This document shows, piece after piece, positions 25,019-36,742 of a stretch of DNA of 64,000 nucleotides (position 1 is its first letter; each line of letters opens with the position of its first letter). Both the position numbers and the translations under genes were made by a program. Source of the DNA: Blakeslea trispora (taxonomy: Eukaryota > Mucoromycota > Mucoromycetes > Mucorales > Choanephoraceae); the NCBI GenBank assembly GCA_025331445.1, contig JAIWNE010000025.1, positions 1-64,000 on the forward strand, written 5' to 3'. The notes beneath the pieces are model-generated. The model had not been told where the DNA came from, did no database searches, and worked only from the letters and a program-made list of their open reading frames with translations.

Positions 25019-26520
25019 ATGAGGTTGTTGTCTTTACTAACGATTTCGTACCTATGCTTCGTATTTTTTACGAGTCCTATATTAGCTATCGGTAGGTCTT
25101 TTTTTTTTTTTTTGCATTCTGGGTTTTAGAAATATATTAACAAATGTTGTAAGTGAGGACTGAGGAAGTGGTAGAGTGGACAAAGGATAGCCTGAAGTCG
25201 TATTTTGACAGATACAAGATTGTTTATGACAAGACAAAAGACCAAAATTCTCTAGTCGAAATTGCGCAAGCCTATAAAGATGCTGCAACCGCAAATGCAA
25301 AATACTTTGGCAGCACCGTTGATCAAATCGTTTCAGAATTTAATATTGATTTGAAGAAAAATGCCCATCTTGCACAAAACGATGTTGATGGCTTCCTTAC
25401 TAATCTGAAACACCAGTTACGACAGCTCGAACTGAAGGGCCAACTCTCTAAAGAGCATGTTAAAACAGTACTTGATAAGGCACAAAACGAAGCTATCCGC
25501 TTGAAACTTGTTACAGAAGCTGATTGGAAGAAGGCATATTCAAAGATAGAGTCTAGATACCAGCAGCCTTCTTGGTACCAGCGTGTTCTCCGTATTAAAC
25601 CTGAAGTAGAAAATGGATCTTCTTCTTTAAACAGATGGCTTCATACCATCAGTGACCGCATATCTCACTTAGGAGGTCTGACTAAAGAAGAAGCCAAGCA
25701 TGTCGTTGACCAGATCCGTTCAAGCATTGAAAACACCGATATCCACAGACTTGGAGACAAGATATGGGCAGAAGATTTGTCTAGTGCCCTTGCTGAAAAA
25801 ACGCAAATGACAAAAGATCAAATTGACAAAATCATTGAATCCATCAAGAATGATATTTATGGATACAAGATATTTGCCCTTGAATACACCGGCCAAGCTA
25901 AGGAGGAAGCAAAGAATTGGTACGAGTACATAAAATATTGTTGCGAAGATGCATGGGAGCGTATCCTGATGGCTATCAAAAGAGTTCAGAATCGTCTGCA
26001 TAGTACATTTAATATGAAGAAGATAAAGAGCGAAATTGTAAAGGAAGTGGAAAAGCCTAAGCAAGCTGCTCAAAAAGTAACCAGTTCAATTCAATCAGTC
26101 GCTAGTTCTCTTTCTGATGATTGGCATTCTTCTTCCAAGTCCATGGCACGTTCTCGCACTATTCATTCAGCCATGTCTAAGGTCTCTCAAGTAGCAACTC
26201 AAGCCACTAATAAAATTCAAGACATGGATTTTGAAGACGTTAGCATCAAAAACTCGTTTGCCCATTTCTGGCGCCAAAAAGAGCATGATGCTTATCGACG
26301 CCTAGGATATGCTGAAGCACATATTGACTGGATTCAAAACTACTTATACAGCACATTTGCCAACCAAAAGGCTCTTGTTCGTGGCAAGACTGATGAAACT
26401 GCTATTGCTATTAAGCGCTATTTAAACGAACTAAAGATCCAAAAGCCCGATCAGATAGATCAAAATGTGCACAAGCTAAAAAGTCATTTGGAAGCTTGGA
26501 GAACTCTTGTAGATGATTAG
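25019..26520 (+). CDS. Secretory-pathway protein with Ish1/Msc1-like helical repeats
   Basis: The body of the gene has no suitable ATG. A short upstream exon, 25019-25091 (MRLLSLLTISYLCFVFFTSPILAI, a signal peptide), joins in phase across an intron with GTAGGT...AAG to 25154-26520, giving 479 residues. After the signal comes EEVVEWTKDSLKSYFDRYKI, which resembles the Ish1 motif (W-S-x-x-L-x-x-(F/W)-L-x-x-(G/Y)-I) of fungal Msc1/Ish1 proteins. Two or three related segments follow (LTKEEAKHVVDQIRSSI, MTKDQIDKIIESI, FWRQKEHDAYRRLGY). Members of that family sit in the ER/nuclear envelope and respond to stress. The assignment rests on a short motif, so the family is tentative; the coding status is firm. 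Confidence 0.72.
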
Positions 26521-27010
26521 ATAATTAATTGATGAAATAAATAATTGTAATCATACTTTAAACAATATAATAAAAAGAAAAAAGAAAAGCGATAACCGAC
26601 AGGGTGGAGGCAGAAAGTGGTCAAGATTGTGTAAGAAAATAAACATATCTTTTTTAAACAAGAAAGAAAAGCTAAAGAGACAATGATTGATGAATAGCCA
26701 AGAGAGTGACAAATGGTAATTGCATTTGGACAGTAATAGAAAGAACGAAAAGGACATTGTATAGATAGTTCACTCAACAACTTAAATTGCTTAATCGGAA
26801 AAAGTGCATTTTATCTTATTTGAAATTTTTTGATAACAAATGTGCAACAATTAACAAGCTTATTTATACAGGAAACACACTAGGGAGGATTTTGCATCTA
26901 ACAAAAAAGTCGTCACGAAGTTTAGATATCTTAATTAATTCTCACACAATGATAAAGATATCCTACCCTTTCTTTTTTTCCTTTCTCTCTCTTTCCCAAC
27001 TTTAGCAAAT

Positions 27011-27972
27011 ATGGTTGTAAATCATCAAAACGTCGACGCCTTTAATCGTTATCTAAACACAACAGTGGGTCGTGAAAAGCTTTGTCGTCTTGTTCAATAC
27101 TTTGCACGTTTTTATGCTTTCTACCTCTTCCGTACTGGTGCACCCAAGGATGTAGTTCAGCGTTGGACCAACCTTAAAACTCACCTTGGTAACGGTCGTA
27201 AGTTTTTTAGACTCTTGAAGCCTGTCGAGTTTGCTCAAACAGGTGTAAAGAGTTTGGCCCTTAGAGACGAAGTTCTGCGTTACACAGCTGTTGCCAAACA
27301 AGCTGGTATGTTCTTCTATTATATGAGCGAAGTGTTTGTTTTGGTAAAAGAAAAAGAAAGATGTATAAAAGTCAAAGCGTGTATGGAAGATGTTGACCAG
27401 GAATCCTCTATCTCTTTTTTTTTTTTATTCAATAGAGTAATTCTATTAACTTTTATAAGCCTACCAACATTAAGACAATAACTGAACTTGGACAGAAATG
27501 TTGGCTCTTTGCTATCACTGCTTCATTGCTTTCTGGTTTGTACAAATTCAAGCAATTGACTGTGCGCCAACATATGCTTGAAAAAACACGCAAGGCAATT
27601 GTTAATACTGAAGAGAAGTCTGAAGACCAGATTCTCGAGCTCAGAGCTCAAGAAAAAGCACTTGCATTGTAAGGAGAGGGCAAAGAAACATGATGCATTT
27701 TGAGGAGTAAGGCAGATCAGCTTATCATGCTTGTTTTAGGGATCTGTATAATACTCGATATGCTTTTGTACAAGATGCTTTTGATGCAGTCATCCCTTCT
27801 GCAGGACTTGGATATTTGAAGGTAGATGAAGGGATCGTAGGTTTAGCAGGGTAAATATAGTCTTAGTGTTTGTGTGTGCGTATTGAGGTATCGTTAACTG
27901 ATTGATATGTATTATAGTATGATAACATCTTCCATGGCTATGGTAACTCAATGGAAAAAGCTTAATGGATAA
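27011..27972 (+). CDS. PEX11: Peroxisomal membrane protein PEX11
   Basis: Drives peroxisome elongation and division. Four exons, 27011-27343, 27436-27668, 27740-27850 and 27918-27972, give 243 residues, the usual size. The N-terminus has the family pattern: D-x-F-N-R-Y-L then GREKLCRLVQYFARF, an amphipathic membrane-inserting helix. The middle has LLKPVEF, then FFYYMSEVFVL and CWLFAITASLLSGLYKFKQL. The C-terminal hydrophobic segment is GIVGLAGMITSSMAMVTQW. Read without splicing the frame would end at 27481; intron removal restores the conserved middle part. A pyrimidine-rich tract (26970-27000) precedes the ATG. The 490 bases before it (26521-27010) hold no other gene. Confidence 0.93.
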
Positions 27973-28627
27973 ACCATTGATAATAAACCTGTTTTATTTT
28001 GGCTGACTAAATGAAAGAAAATCATATGCTGGGGTATGAGGTTTCACATGCTTTTTCTTTTTTCTGCAAAGATTAGTAGTGTATGAGTTACAAAACTACT
28101 TGAATTTGCGAAAAATCCAGTGCGCCCTTCATATTCCTAGATAGGGCGATCAATAGACGCATTTGTTCTATCCTGAGTTATTTGTGTCATACGCACAAGC
28201 CAAAAACACTCTCTCTTTCTAGTCATTTCTCTATTTGAACCACCACAGCCAAGTGAGAGAGAAAAAGAAGGCTTAGATTTGAAAACACATACTAGCATGT
28301 CTACATTCTTGCTTTTGTTTTGTTTTCGCTGGCATGTTTTGCTCTTTCCTCTACTTCGCAACATTGTTTGTGCTACTTAATACACGATCTTTTTTTTATT
28401 AAGAAATTCAAAATGTAATGGACTTCTTACAACTGAAAAAAAAAAGAAGCACAAAGACTCAAAATTTAATTTCAAAGTCTTTTGTTGGCTTTAAAATGAT
28501 TTTCAGTCCGGCTTAGGTCCGGCAATATGTATCAATGCCAAAACGAGAGGGCCCACAGTAAAATGTGATAGGCAAGTGCTACCATAAGGATACCCTCTCT
28601 TTCTCAAGACCATCCATTATATCAACC

Positions 28628-29566
28628 ATGGTGGTATGTATACATATGTACATTTTAGATATTAGATGGAGATAGAAGAGACACTTTGAAGTGGCAAGTC
28701 GATTATGCCAAAAGTTCAGGGCCATATACAGATGGATGAATGAAGCAACCAATTTCTGATACATGAATATCTCAGCACTTGATCATTACTCAATCACTTC
28801 CATCCTTCATGCATGCTCGGGCAATACGTTGTTACAAACCAGGCAGTTAAACCTTACTATCAAAGAACGGTCAAAGTATTTTTATCGTATAATAGAAGAG
28901 TTTCGGAACACATAAAGACAAGTGCCAAGTCAAGTTAGATAGTACAAAGCCATCACAACAAACGTTTGATCGGACGGCATTACATATAACAGCAGTTAGG
29001 CCCTAACAAGTGGAGAAGAGCCACAGCAGTCATTCTATCTCTATCTTTCTATGCACAGTTGACAAAAGGTACTGATCTTTATCTTCGTTATTAGCAAGGT
29101 AGTTTCAAGCGTCAAGTCGAAGTTGGTCGTGTTGTCCTCGTCAACCACGGTGCTGATGCCGGTAAGTTGGCTGTCATTGTTGACATCATTGACCACAACC
29201 GTGCTCTCATCGATGGTCCCACCACCGGTGTTGTCCGTCAAGCTTTCGCCTACAAGCGTTTGGTCTTGACCCCTCTTGTCCTCAAGGATCTTCCCCGTAA
29301 CATTGGTAAGGCTGCCCTTGCTAAGGCTTTGGAAAAGAACGAAACCGTTGCTGCCTGGAACAAGACTGCTTGGGCCCAAAAGATCGAATCCCGCAAGGTC
29401 CGTGCTGGTTTGTCTGACTTTGATCGTTTCAAGTTGGCCAAGCTCAAGAACCAAGTAAGTATATTCTGTTGCTTTATTTTTAGGCATTTTACTTACTCTC
29501 TCTTTTCAATAGCGCCGTTTCGCTGTTGGCTCCGCTGTTGCTGCTGCCAAGAAGCAAACTGCTTAA
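28628..29566 (+). CDS. RPL14: 60S ribosomal protein eL14
   Basis: Exon 2 (29095-29454) and exon 3 (29513-29566) encode [36 protein letters not shown], then [23 protein letters not shown] and a basic Ala/Lys tail, diagnostic of eL14. Exon 1 is inferred as only six bases (28628-28633, ATGGTG) after the context CAACC. It is followed by a consensus donor GTATGT and a 461-nt intron, so the protein starts [13 protein letters not shown] and has 139 residues (yeast 138). No closer upstream ATG with a usable donor was found. Codon use is visibly biased to C-ending codons (AAG, CGT, GTC, GCC), as in highly expressed genes. The CT-rich stretch before the ATG (28593-28610) fits a ribosomal protein promoter. 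Confidence 0.9.
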
Positions 29567-29758
29567 ACAATCCCCATTATTTTGTATAAATTTCAATAAA
29601 CATTGTTGAGAGGATACATCTTCATTTGTGTTTACTGCTTTAATTTTTGAAGTTTAATTTTATTGATAATTAAGAAGTCTATAGAATACGTAGGGTGTAT
29701 TTTTTCTTTTATGCAAAAATATATATTAAGAAGAAGAGAGCATGACACAAAGTCATGC

Positions 29759-32700
29759 TTAATGTATTTTCGAGAGTGGAGTTGTGTTCACACCTTCTTT
29801 GTCTTCGTGTGTGATATCCTCAATATCACTATGGCTGCTAGTGTTAGTGTTGATGCTTTCACTACTACTACTGCTGCTATCACAGTTACTATTTCTAGAA
29901 TCATCATCCATAGAAGCTGAGACAGCAGGAGGAAGCTGACCATACGAATCAGTTTCTTCCTTGTCCAGAGCTGAAATATGGTCTGGTTGCTCGTCTTGAG
30001 GTGGTTGTAGAACAATCGTTTGTTTTTCAGCAGCCTGCTGCTTCTCATTGGCTTCCCTAATGATTTCTTCTACCGATTTCGTAGATCCTTTGTCTACAAC
30101 TCTTCTACGCTTGTAGAATAGGAGATATGCTGCTGTGGTCTACAAGTAAAGTGACAATATCATCAGTTCTTTTGCTTGTCTATTTCTTTTTCTTTCTCTA
30201 AATCTTTTACCTTAACATCAGATACATCCACTTTACTAACATGAGAGTCATCGAAATTATACCAGTTTCCGTTTTCAAAATTCTGAGCGTAGGAAGTATC
30301 TATGCACAATAAGAAAAAAAAAGTTAAGCCAATTCTCTTCAAACATGCTCTAAATAGTATAATGACTTACAATGACCACCACCTAAACCACCATAGTGAT
30401 TGTCCACACCATACAGGTCATAAACCAATCGATCCTCTTCCTTCACATTTGTAGGATCTTCGATACTCAAGACACGATCTGTCAAGTCAAGCTCTGAAGT
30501 AGGGAAGTCAATCAAAGCATCAATCTTATCTCTCCAAGTACGAGAATGGCTAAAGCGCTTTAGATGAACTACCATGATTTCAGGCATGCGCCAAAGATCA
30601 AACTTTTTGGTAGCACGCTGGTGCTTTTTACACTTGGGACAATACCACAAATCTTCTTCACTGAGTTCCTCCTCTTTAGTAAATTCATTAAGACAGTCGG
30701 ACAAAGTCACTTGCTTGTTCTGTTGAGTTTGATCGAGGCTATCTCTGTCAGGATCACCAAGATCTTGAATTTTTTCCCAAGCATCAGTACAGACGGCATT
30801 ATCATTGTCATACTTGCGAGAGGCACCAAACAGTTGTTGAGCTTTCTTGGGTGTCCATTCCAATAAGATACCTTCGCCTTGGCGGATAACAGTATCAGGT
30901 GGACAAGTCACCTTACGCTTATAAGTACGAGTAGTAGTTAATGAAGGAGTAGCAGAAGACAATGATAAAGGTTTGTTGATGGGCACGACTTCGTCCTGTT
31001 CTGAAGCAGCAACGCTCATAACTGAGTCAGCTTTGTCTTCTTGAATAGACTGACTAAATAGAGCGGCAGCATCTTCTACCTCACTTTCTTCATCCTCCAT
31101 TTTGGCAGGTAACACAAGCGAATCTTCCATCTCTGTATCCTGTTCTTGAGCAAGTTCCAATTCTGATTCTGATTCATTCTGCTGCTTATAATATTCTTCT
31201 CTTTGTGCATTTTCTGCTTCGGCACGCTCCGAAAGGTCAACTGAGTCAGACCAATTCTGAACGTTAGGCAAGAGGTCTTCAGGGCCTGAACCATAGCGAG
31301 GAGCTGAGAAGACCTTCATGGTGAAGAGATTAGTCATAGGCTCTATCTCTTTGCCACCGGCTGCAGTAACGGCAGCAGCGTTGTGAATAGGGTTTTGGTG
31401 AACAGCGTCTTCAGAAGTGTCAATTTCCATTTGATCATCCTCCTGATCCAATTCTTTTGTTTCGTTTTCACTTGAGATTTCAGCCGTTGAGGATGCAACT
31501 ATAGAATCATAAGCAGGTGGTTGGTCATTTTCTGTTTCTTCTTCCTGCTTAGAGAGATTGGCAGGCTCCTTTACTTCCTCAAACAACTTGAACAGTGTAT
31601 AGCGTTCTGCGTGCTTAGATATAAGGCGATAAATATGCTCTGTTCTATTAGCTTCTTTGCGAGGTAAAGCAAGAATGATAGGATCTCCGAATTGTTGGGT
31701 TCCACTGTTGTATGACTCCTCATTCTTTGTGACAGTAGCACAATAGACTGGAAAAACGATAAGCTGATTTTCATCTATAGGTTGTTGCTCTTCGCCATCC
31801 TCGTCAAATTGATTATATCGACTGTATGAGTATCTTGCTCTCTTCTTTGGAAGGGGAGGTACCGGACCAGGGAGTTGATAGATATAAATGGTGTCAGCGG
31901 TACCAATATTGGCTACAGGTTCATACTGAGGGAAAACTTTGTATATTTTATGACTAAAGAGCTCGACTACTAAAAGCTGTTTATCGTAAGCATTCAAATC
32001 CGTCTCTTTTCTTCTAATTACTTACAGAATTAGGGTCATCTACAGACATCATTTTCGCAACCTCTTTTTGAAGATGAGCAATACTGGCTTCTTTGTTTAG
32101 AGTGACCACAACTCGTTGAAGTTGTTTAGATGGGTCATAAGGAACATATACGATAGTTGTTTTGCTCTTTTTGTTGATTGGTAAAGGTAGAGATAGATAC
32201 ATGAATGGGTCGAATGTAACAGAAACCTTTCAAAATAATACTATGAGTATAGATAGACACTTACACTTCAAACACAATAATACATTACATTTGTACATTC
32301 ATTACAGACTAGCTTACTCTTGAATTGACCTTGAAACAAGTCGACAATAATAGAATCGTTTCTTGCTTTGTGATAGTCCCAACTACGCTTAGCAATCTCT
32401 TGATCCTTCATACCATCGAAATCTGGTAATTCAATATAAGGTTTCTTGAGAATACGATTCAAATCTTCATGAAGACCATCGAGCAAGAACGCCAAAAGTT
32501 CTTGAGTATCATGTTGCTGATAACCACTGAAAGAAGAATTAAAACGGCCGATTGTATACTTGAAATCCCTAGGTGCTATGCTGCTAGCGTGACCGCTCCA
32601 TAATTTATGAACCAACTCACCGAATGCTTCTGCAACCTGACCTCTCATGCCCAATGGGTTATCTCTATTCAAGTCTTGCTTGTAGTTGTCAGCCAGAAAC

Positions 32701-33777
32701 CATTTGGTCAATTGTTCTGTGTTACTGAGACATTGAAGGGCAGAGTTCATAAAACATGTATTGCCCAAGTTCTGAAGACCACACACGCCAGGTGAAAGCT
32801 TTTTGGCAACAACTGGAGGCGGAGGTGGAGTTGCAGTAGAGGAAGAAGTGGTTAGGTTGTTGAATCCATTAGCGAAAATGCTAGAGGTTGAAGATACAGA
32901 AGATGTATCGGATTGCTGTAGTTGTTCCGATGGAAATCGCAAGGTAGATTTATCTCTAATTTCTACGGCAATATAGAATTTTCCTGAACGACCCAATACA
33001 ATATCCTGATCCTGAATTTCTAGTAATTTTGCCTGATTCAACAACGAGACAGGGAGGTTGGGTGGATTGAAGGAGATGGTGGGTTCATCTTTCATGTCCC
33101 ATATTTGAATTTCAGTCTCGGGACTGAGATCGAAAGCATTTCGTATGGTATTCAGGAGATCACGAACACAAGTTGTCTGAGACAAGATGAATGTAGGGCA
33201 ACGTGTTAGATCAGTCCATGAGCTAGCTTCATTCAACTGAACAGCGTATAACTTGAATTGAGGAGGATAAAGTTCGATCGTCTTTTCATTTTCGATTGTA
33301 ACTACCATACGCTGAATAGGCTCATGATCGTCTGTTGTAGTGCCGTACCTAGTATTTATGTCAATCGGGCAAGCAAACTTTCACCAAAATAAAAAAAAGA
33401 AATTACCATTCTACCAACAAGCTCCAAGCTGAATCAGGTACAGCAAACACAGTTTGCTCAAGCTCCAAATTTTTCTCAAGGTTGCCATTGGTCAAGATGC
33501 TCTTGTTATTGATGGGACCAGGAGAAGTTCTTTCTCCAATCCTTCTAGCTTCTTGTTGGGGACTGCTCAATCGAGAACAGTATTGCTTCCAACGCGTATA
33601 CCAGGCTTTGGATATAAGACACCATACCTCGCCATCCTGTAAATGCTGTTCCTGCAAATCAGAAATTATCTTGAGCTGGTCCTTGGGCTCGACTTTGACT
33701 GTCTCCTCTTCACCAAAGCTAGCTTCTCTTGCTCGCTTTACTGATATAGAGCTTTTTTCAAGTTCGTTATCGGACAT
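29759..33777 (-). CDS. UBP12: Ubiquitin carboxyl-terminal hydrolase (USP4/15, yeast Ubp12 family)
   Basis: Cysteine protease that removes ubiquitin. Six exons in phase (33777-33407, 33348-32289, 32226-32026, 31976-30371, 30299-30211, 30139-29759) give 1235 residues. Order: DUSP domain ([16 protein letters not shown]…WYG), a ubiquitin-like region, Cys box [36 protein letters not shown], zinc-ribbon cysteines (CNEC…CPKC), a long acidic/Gln-rich insertion of several hundred residues that splits the catalytic domain, then His box GGLGGGHYTSYAQN and WYNFDDSHV. The C-terminal tail is Ser/Asp-rich. The 49-nt intron 32025-31977 is needed to join DDPNS to [15 protein letters not shown]. The stop lies 193 bases from the convergent RPL14 stop. 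Confidence 0.94.
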
Positions 33778-35082
33778 GGTGGATTATTTTCCGCTATTCA
33801 AATATTGAGAACAGAAAGTAAAAGAAAGAAAAAAAAACCCCCCGTTACGTAAACTACTGAAAGAGCATAAACGTTTACCAAGCGGAAAGAGTCAAACAGC
33901 TATTCCATCAAAAGCAGTCATTTTGTCCCAATCAGATCAGTCCGTTTTATTCAGCTGAAGGTATGACAAAATGCACTTTTAGTTGAGATTTGCCACAACT
34001 GCTATTGTCCTTCAAGTAGATTCTCTTTGACTTTGATTTCCATAAAACAAATTTTTTCTTTTCTTTTTACCTCAATAGACTACATATGAAGCTTCTTCTT
34101 ATCTGTATCGTTATATACTATCGCTTATTATAAAAAAGCAGAGTGTTGTACTCTTTACTTTAGCTGTATACGAGTTGAAAAATGAAAGTGACGAATTTTC
34201 AACTGAGAAAACTGTACATGATGCTCTGTTGTGAAATGACTAAGTAAAAGCTATATCATGCATATAACCTCTTCGTCTCGCAAGAGAATTACAACAAGTT
34301 GACCGACTAGTTACTTTATTTAATAAGAAAGTGAAACTGGCTTTCACTCAATTGAGCACAAATAGATAGCATCCATGTTCCCTGATACCAAGCATAAAGG
34401 ACCAGGCTGACCAAAGACATTTAAATGTTGTTTGTTGACACCATTATCAAATTCTAGTAGAATTGCTCGTTCTCTATTCAGCAAGCATACATAATAATTC
34501 AACAATGTCTTTCACTTAATCACGATATTTAATCCATATGAATTGACATTTGGAAAGCCACAAATAAGGGTCAAAGTTAAAAAGAGGTAATGGCTTAAGA
34601 AGAATGCCGCGGCATTACTTTGTTTAGCTTGGAAAAACCAATTGGAGTACAAAGAAGTAGACACCAGTTTTTTTCTTCTTCTCGTAATACTCTTAGAAAT
34701 ACCGAGAGACAAAATGCAACAGGGGAAACTACAGTCGTATTCTCTCGTGTTTTTTTTTCAATGACTAGACTATTGTGATAGACTATCATTCATTATATTG
34801 GGACAGAAAAAGTGTAAAAGTACAAATCTGCAAAATTCTTTGTTTGGATCCTACTTGCAATTGGACCAATCAGTGACGCAGTGTAAAGCCTGATTTTTTC
34901 TTTCTTTATTACTCTATTGCATAGCTTCCATATAATTCTTCTTTTTCTTTCCCCCCTCTTTTAACAGACTTTTTACCTTCCTGCTCTTCGACAATTCGCA
35001 CTTAATAGCTTGCTTATAATTTTAGGTTGCTGGCTCAAAGAAATACACATTTTTATTTCCCAAGTTATAGCGAGTTTTGAAA
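33778..35082. other. Divergent intergenic region between UBP12 and SPT2 genes
   Basis: Contains both promoters; a run of A and C (33829-33843) and AT-rich DNA. Short minus frames at 34512-34789 have no recognised similarity. Confidence 0.5.
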
Positions 35083-35143
35083 GTAAGTCATCTAAGCGCT
35101 TGTTTCTACTGACTTCTCATCGTCTTCTCTTGTTTCGTAACAG
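35083..35143 (+). other. Probable 5' UTR intron of the SPT2 gene
   Basis: A canonical GTAAGT donor, a CTGAC branch-like site and AACAG acceptor define a 61-nt intron ending 12 bases before the ATG at 35156. Confidence 0.55.
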
Positions 35144-35155
35144 AACGAGTTCAAT

Positions 35156-36560
35156 ATGCTTAATTTTGATCAACTTATGGCACAGGCTACCAAAGTAGCT
35201 AAACAACAAGATGCCTCTCTCATGGAAAGAGCACGACAGAAAAGACGTGAAGATGAAGAACGACAACGAAGAGAATTAAAACAGCAGAAAGAACGAGAAC
35301 AAGAGCAGGCTCTTTTAGCTAAAAAGCGCGAACTACAAGAAAAAAGACAGAAAGAACTTTTGGAGCAAAAGAAGTTAGAAAAAGGTCGCCGTATGCAAAG
35401 TGAAAAGATGACAAGTAAATCTCGTACTGCTCTTGGCAGTAAAAATGCTTTTGGTTCTAAAAAGGCAATGCCTGTTTCTAGTTTATTACCTGAAAAGAAG
35501 GTAAAGAAGAAAAAAAAAGAAAAAAAGGGGATTCATTCGCTTATATCTGTATATTCTAGAAACCTGTTCATATGTCTTTTGAGGATTTGATGAAAAAAGC
35601 CAAGGAGCAATCTATCAGTAAAAAGCCAAGCGATTCCAAACCATCACCTACACAGTCTTTAGCGAAAAAGGCAGAAAGTAGACAAATGATGACCAGCAAT
35701 GATCATTCTACCACTTCGAATTTGTATCATCGCACAAAGCGACCTGAAAAGTCTGTTGGCATGGAAACCATGAATCATGGTTTATCAGCCCGAGAAAGAG
35801 CACGGCAAATGATTGCAGAACCACCTAGAAAACTCAATGTACAGAAAAGAGACCAAAGAAGTATATCTGATGTTCAACGAGAGATTCGCCATAGCAAAGG
35901 CATTTATTCGGACGACGAATCCGACCGAGTCCGAAGAGTTAATAGGCAGAAGAGCCCTCCTTTACCCATGGCGCGCAAGAGGCTTCATTCTCCACCACGA
36001 AGGCCAATGGCAGGAAAGCGGCCTCCTATGGACAGTAAGAGACCTCCTGCATCTCAACCGCGCCGCATGCCATTTTCAGGAAGACCCTTGGATTCTTCTG
36101 CTCGCAAAGTTGTAGCAAGACGTCGTCCAAGAGAAGAACAGGAGGAAGATTTGGATGAGGACCTTGCAGAGTTTATTGTGAATGATGAAGATGACTATGA
36201 TGAGGGCGATGGTTACATCAATACAAGGAATCCACGTAAAAATAGCTATTCAGATGAAATCAGCAAAATATTTAGATATGATAGAAACAGGTAAGAAAAC
36301 AGAAAAAGAGAGACATTTCAGTTTTATTGACTTTCTTTAGGTATGCAAATGAGCCCGTCTGGTCTGATGATGATATGGAAGCAAATGCAAGCGATGTGCT
36401 TAGAGAAGAGAAACGAAGGTAAATTTCTTCAAGTTTTGGAATCCTTTCTTTTTTTGACTTGTTTTTCTTAACATAAAATAGTGAACGTATTGCCCGAAGA
36501 GAAGATTTGATTGAAGAACAGAAAGAACTAGAGCGACTAAAGAAGAAGAAAAGAAATTAG
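35156..36560 (+). CDS. SPT2: SPT2-family chromatin protein (histone chaperone)
   Basis: Binds H3-H4 and DNA during transcription. Four exons (35156-35500, 35560-36290, 36341-36418, 36482-36560) give 410 residues. The N-terminal half is a Lys/Arg/Glu/Gln-rich coiled coil. The middle is basic with Pro/Arg/Met repeats (RPMAGKRPP, KRPPASQPRR). An acidic stretch (EEDLDEDLAEFIVNDEDDYDEG) precedes the signature SPT2 C-terminal domain: EISKIFRYDRNRYANEP, then DDDMEANASDVLREEKRRSERIARREDLIEEQKE. This domain, which holds the H3-H4 contact region in characterised members, is only continuous after splicing the two small introns. Confidence 0.92.
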
Positions 36561-36742
36561 AATTCTCTTTTTTCTTTATTTATTTGACCACATTTGTTCT
36601 AAAAAATACCAATTTATGACCATTTTTTCTTATTAGTACATAGTCTTTTTTTTTTTTTGTTTAATATTGTCACTATCATTTGTTGTAAAATATACGCACT
36701 ATTTTCTTTTTTTTTCCCTTTCTTTTCCTTGTGATTTTCTTT

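Noticed and set aside
25153..25155. GTG as start codon of the Ish1/Msc1-like gene
   Set aside because: A eukaryotic gene would not start there; the base G is the last base of the intron acceptor and an upstream signal-peptide exon with ATG at 25019 joins in phase.
28634..29094. C/D-box snoRNA in the eL14 intron
   Set aside because: A CTGA and a GATGAATGA occur but not a correct C box (RTGATGA) paired with a D box at suitable spacing.
29041..29487. Minus-strand 148-codon frame over the eL14 gene
   Set aside because: Antisense shadow caused by the strong codon bias of eL14; no family similarity.
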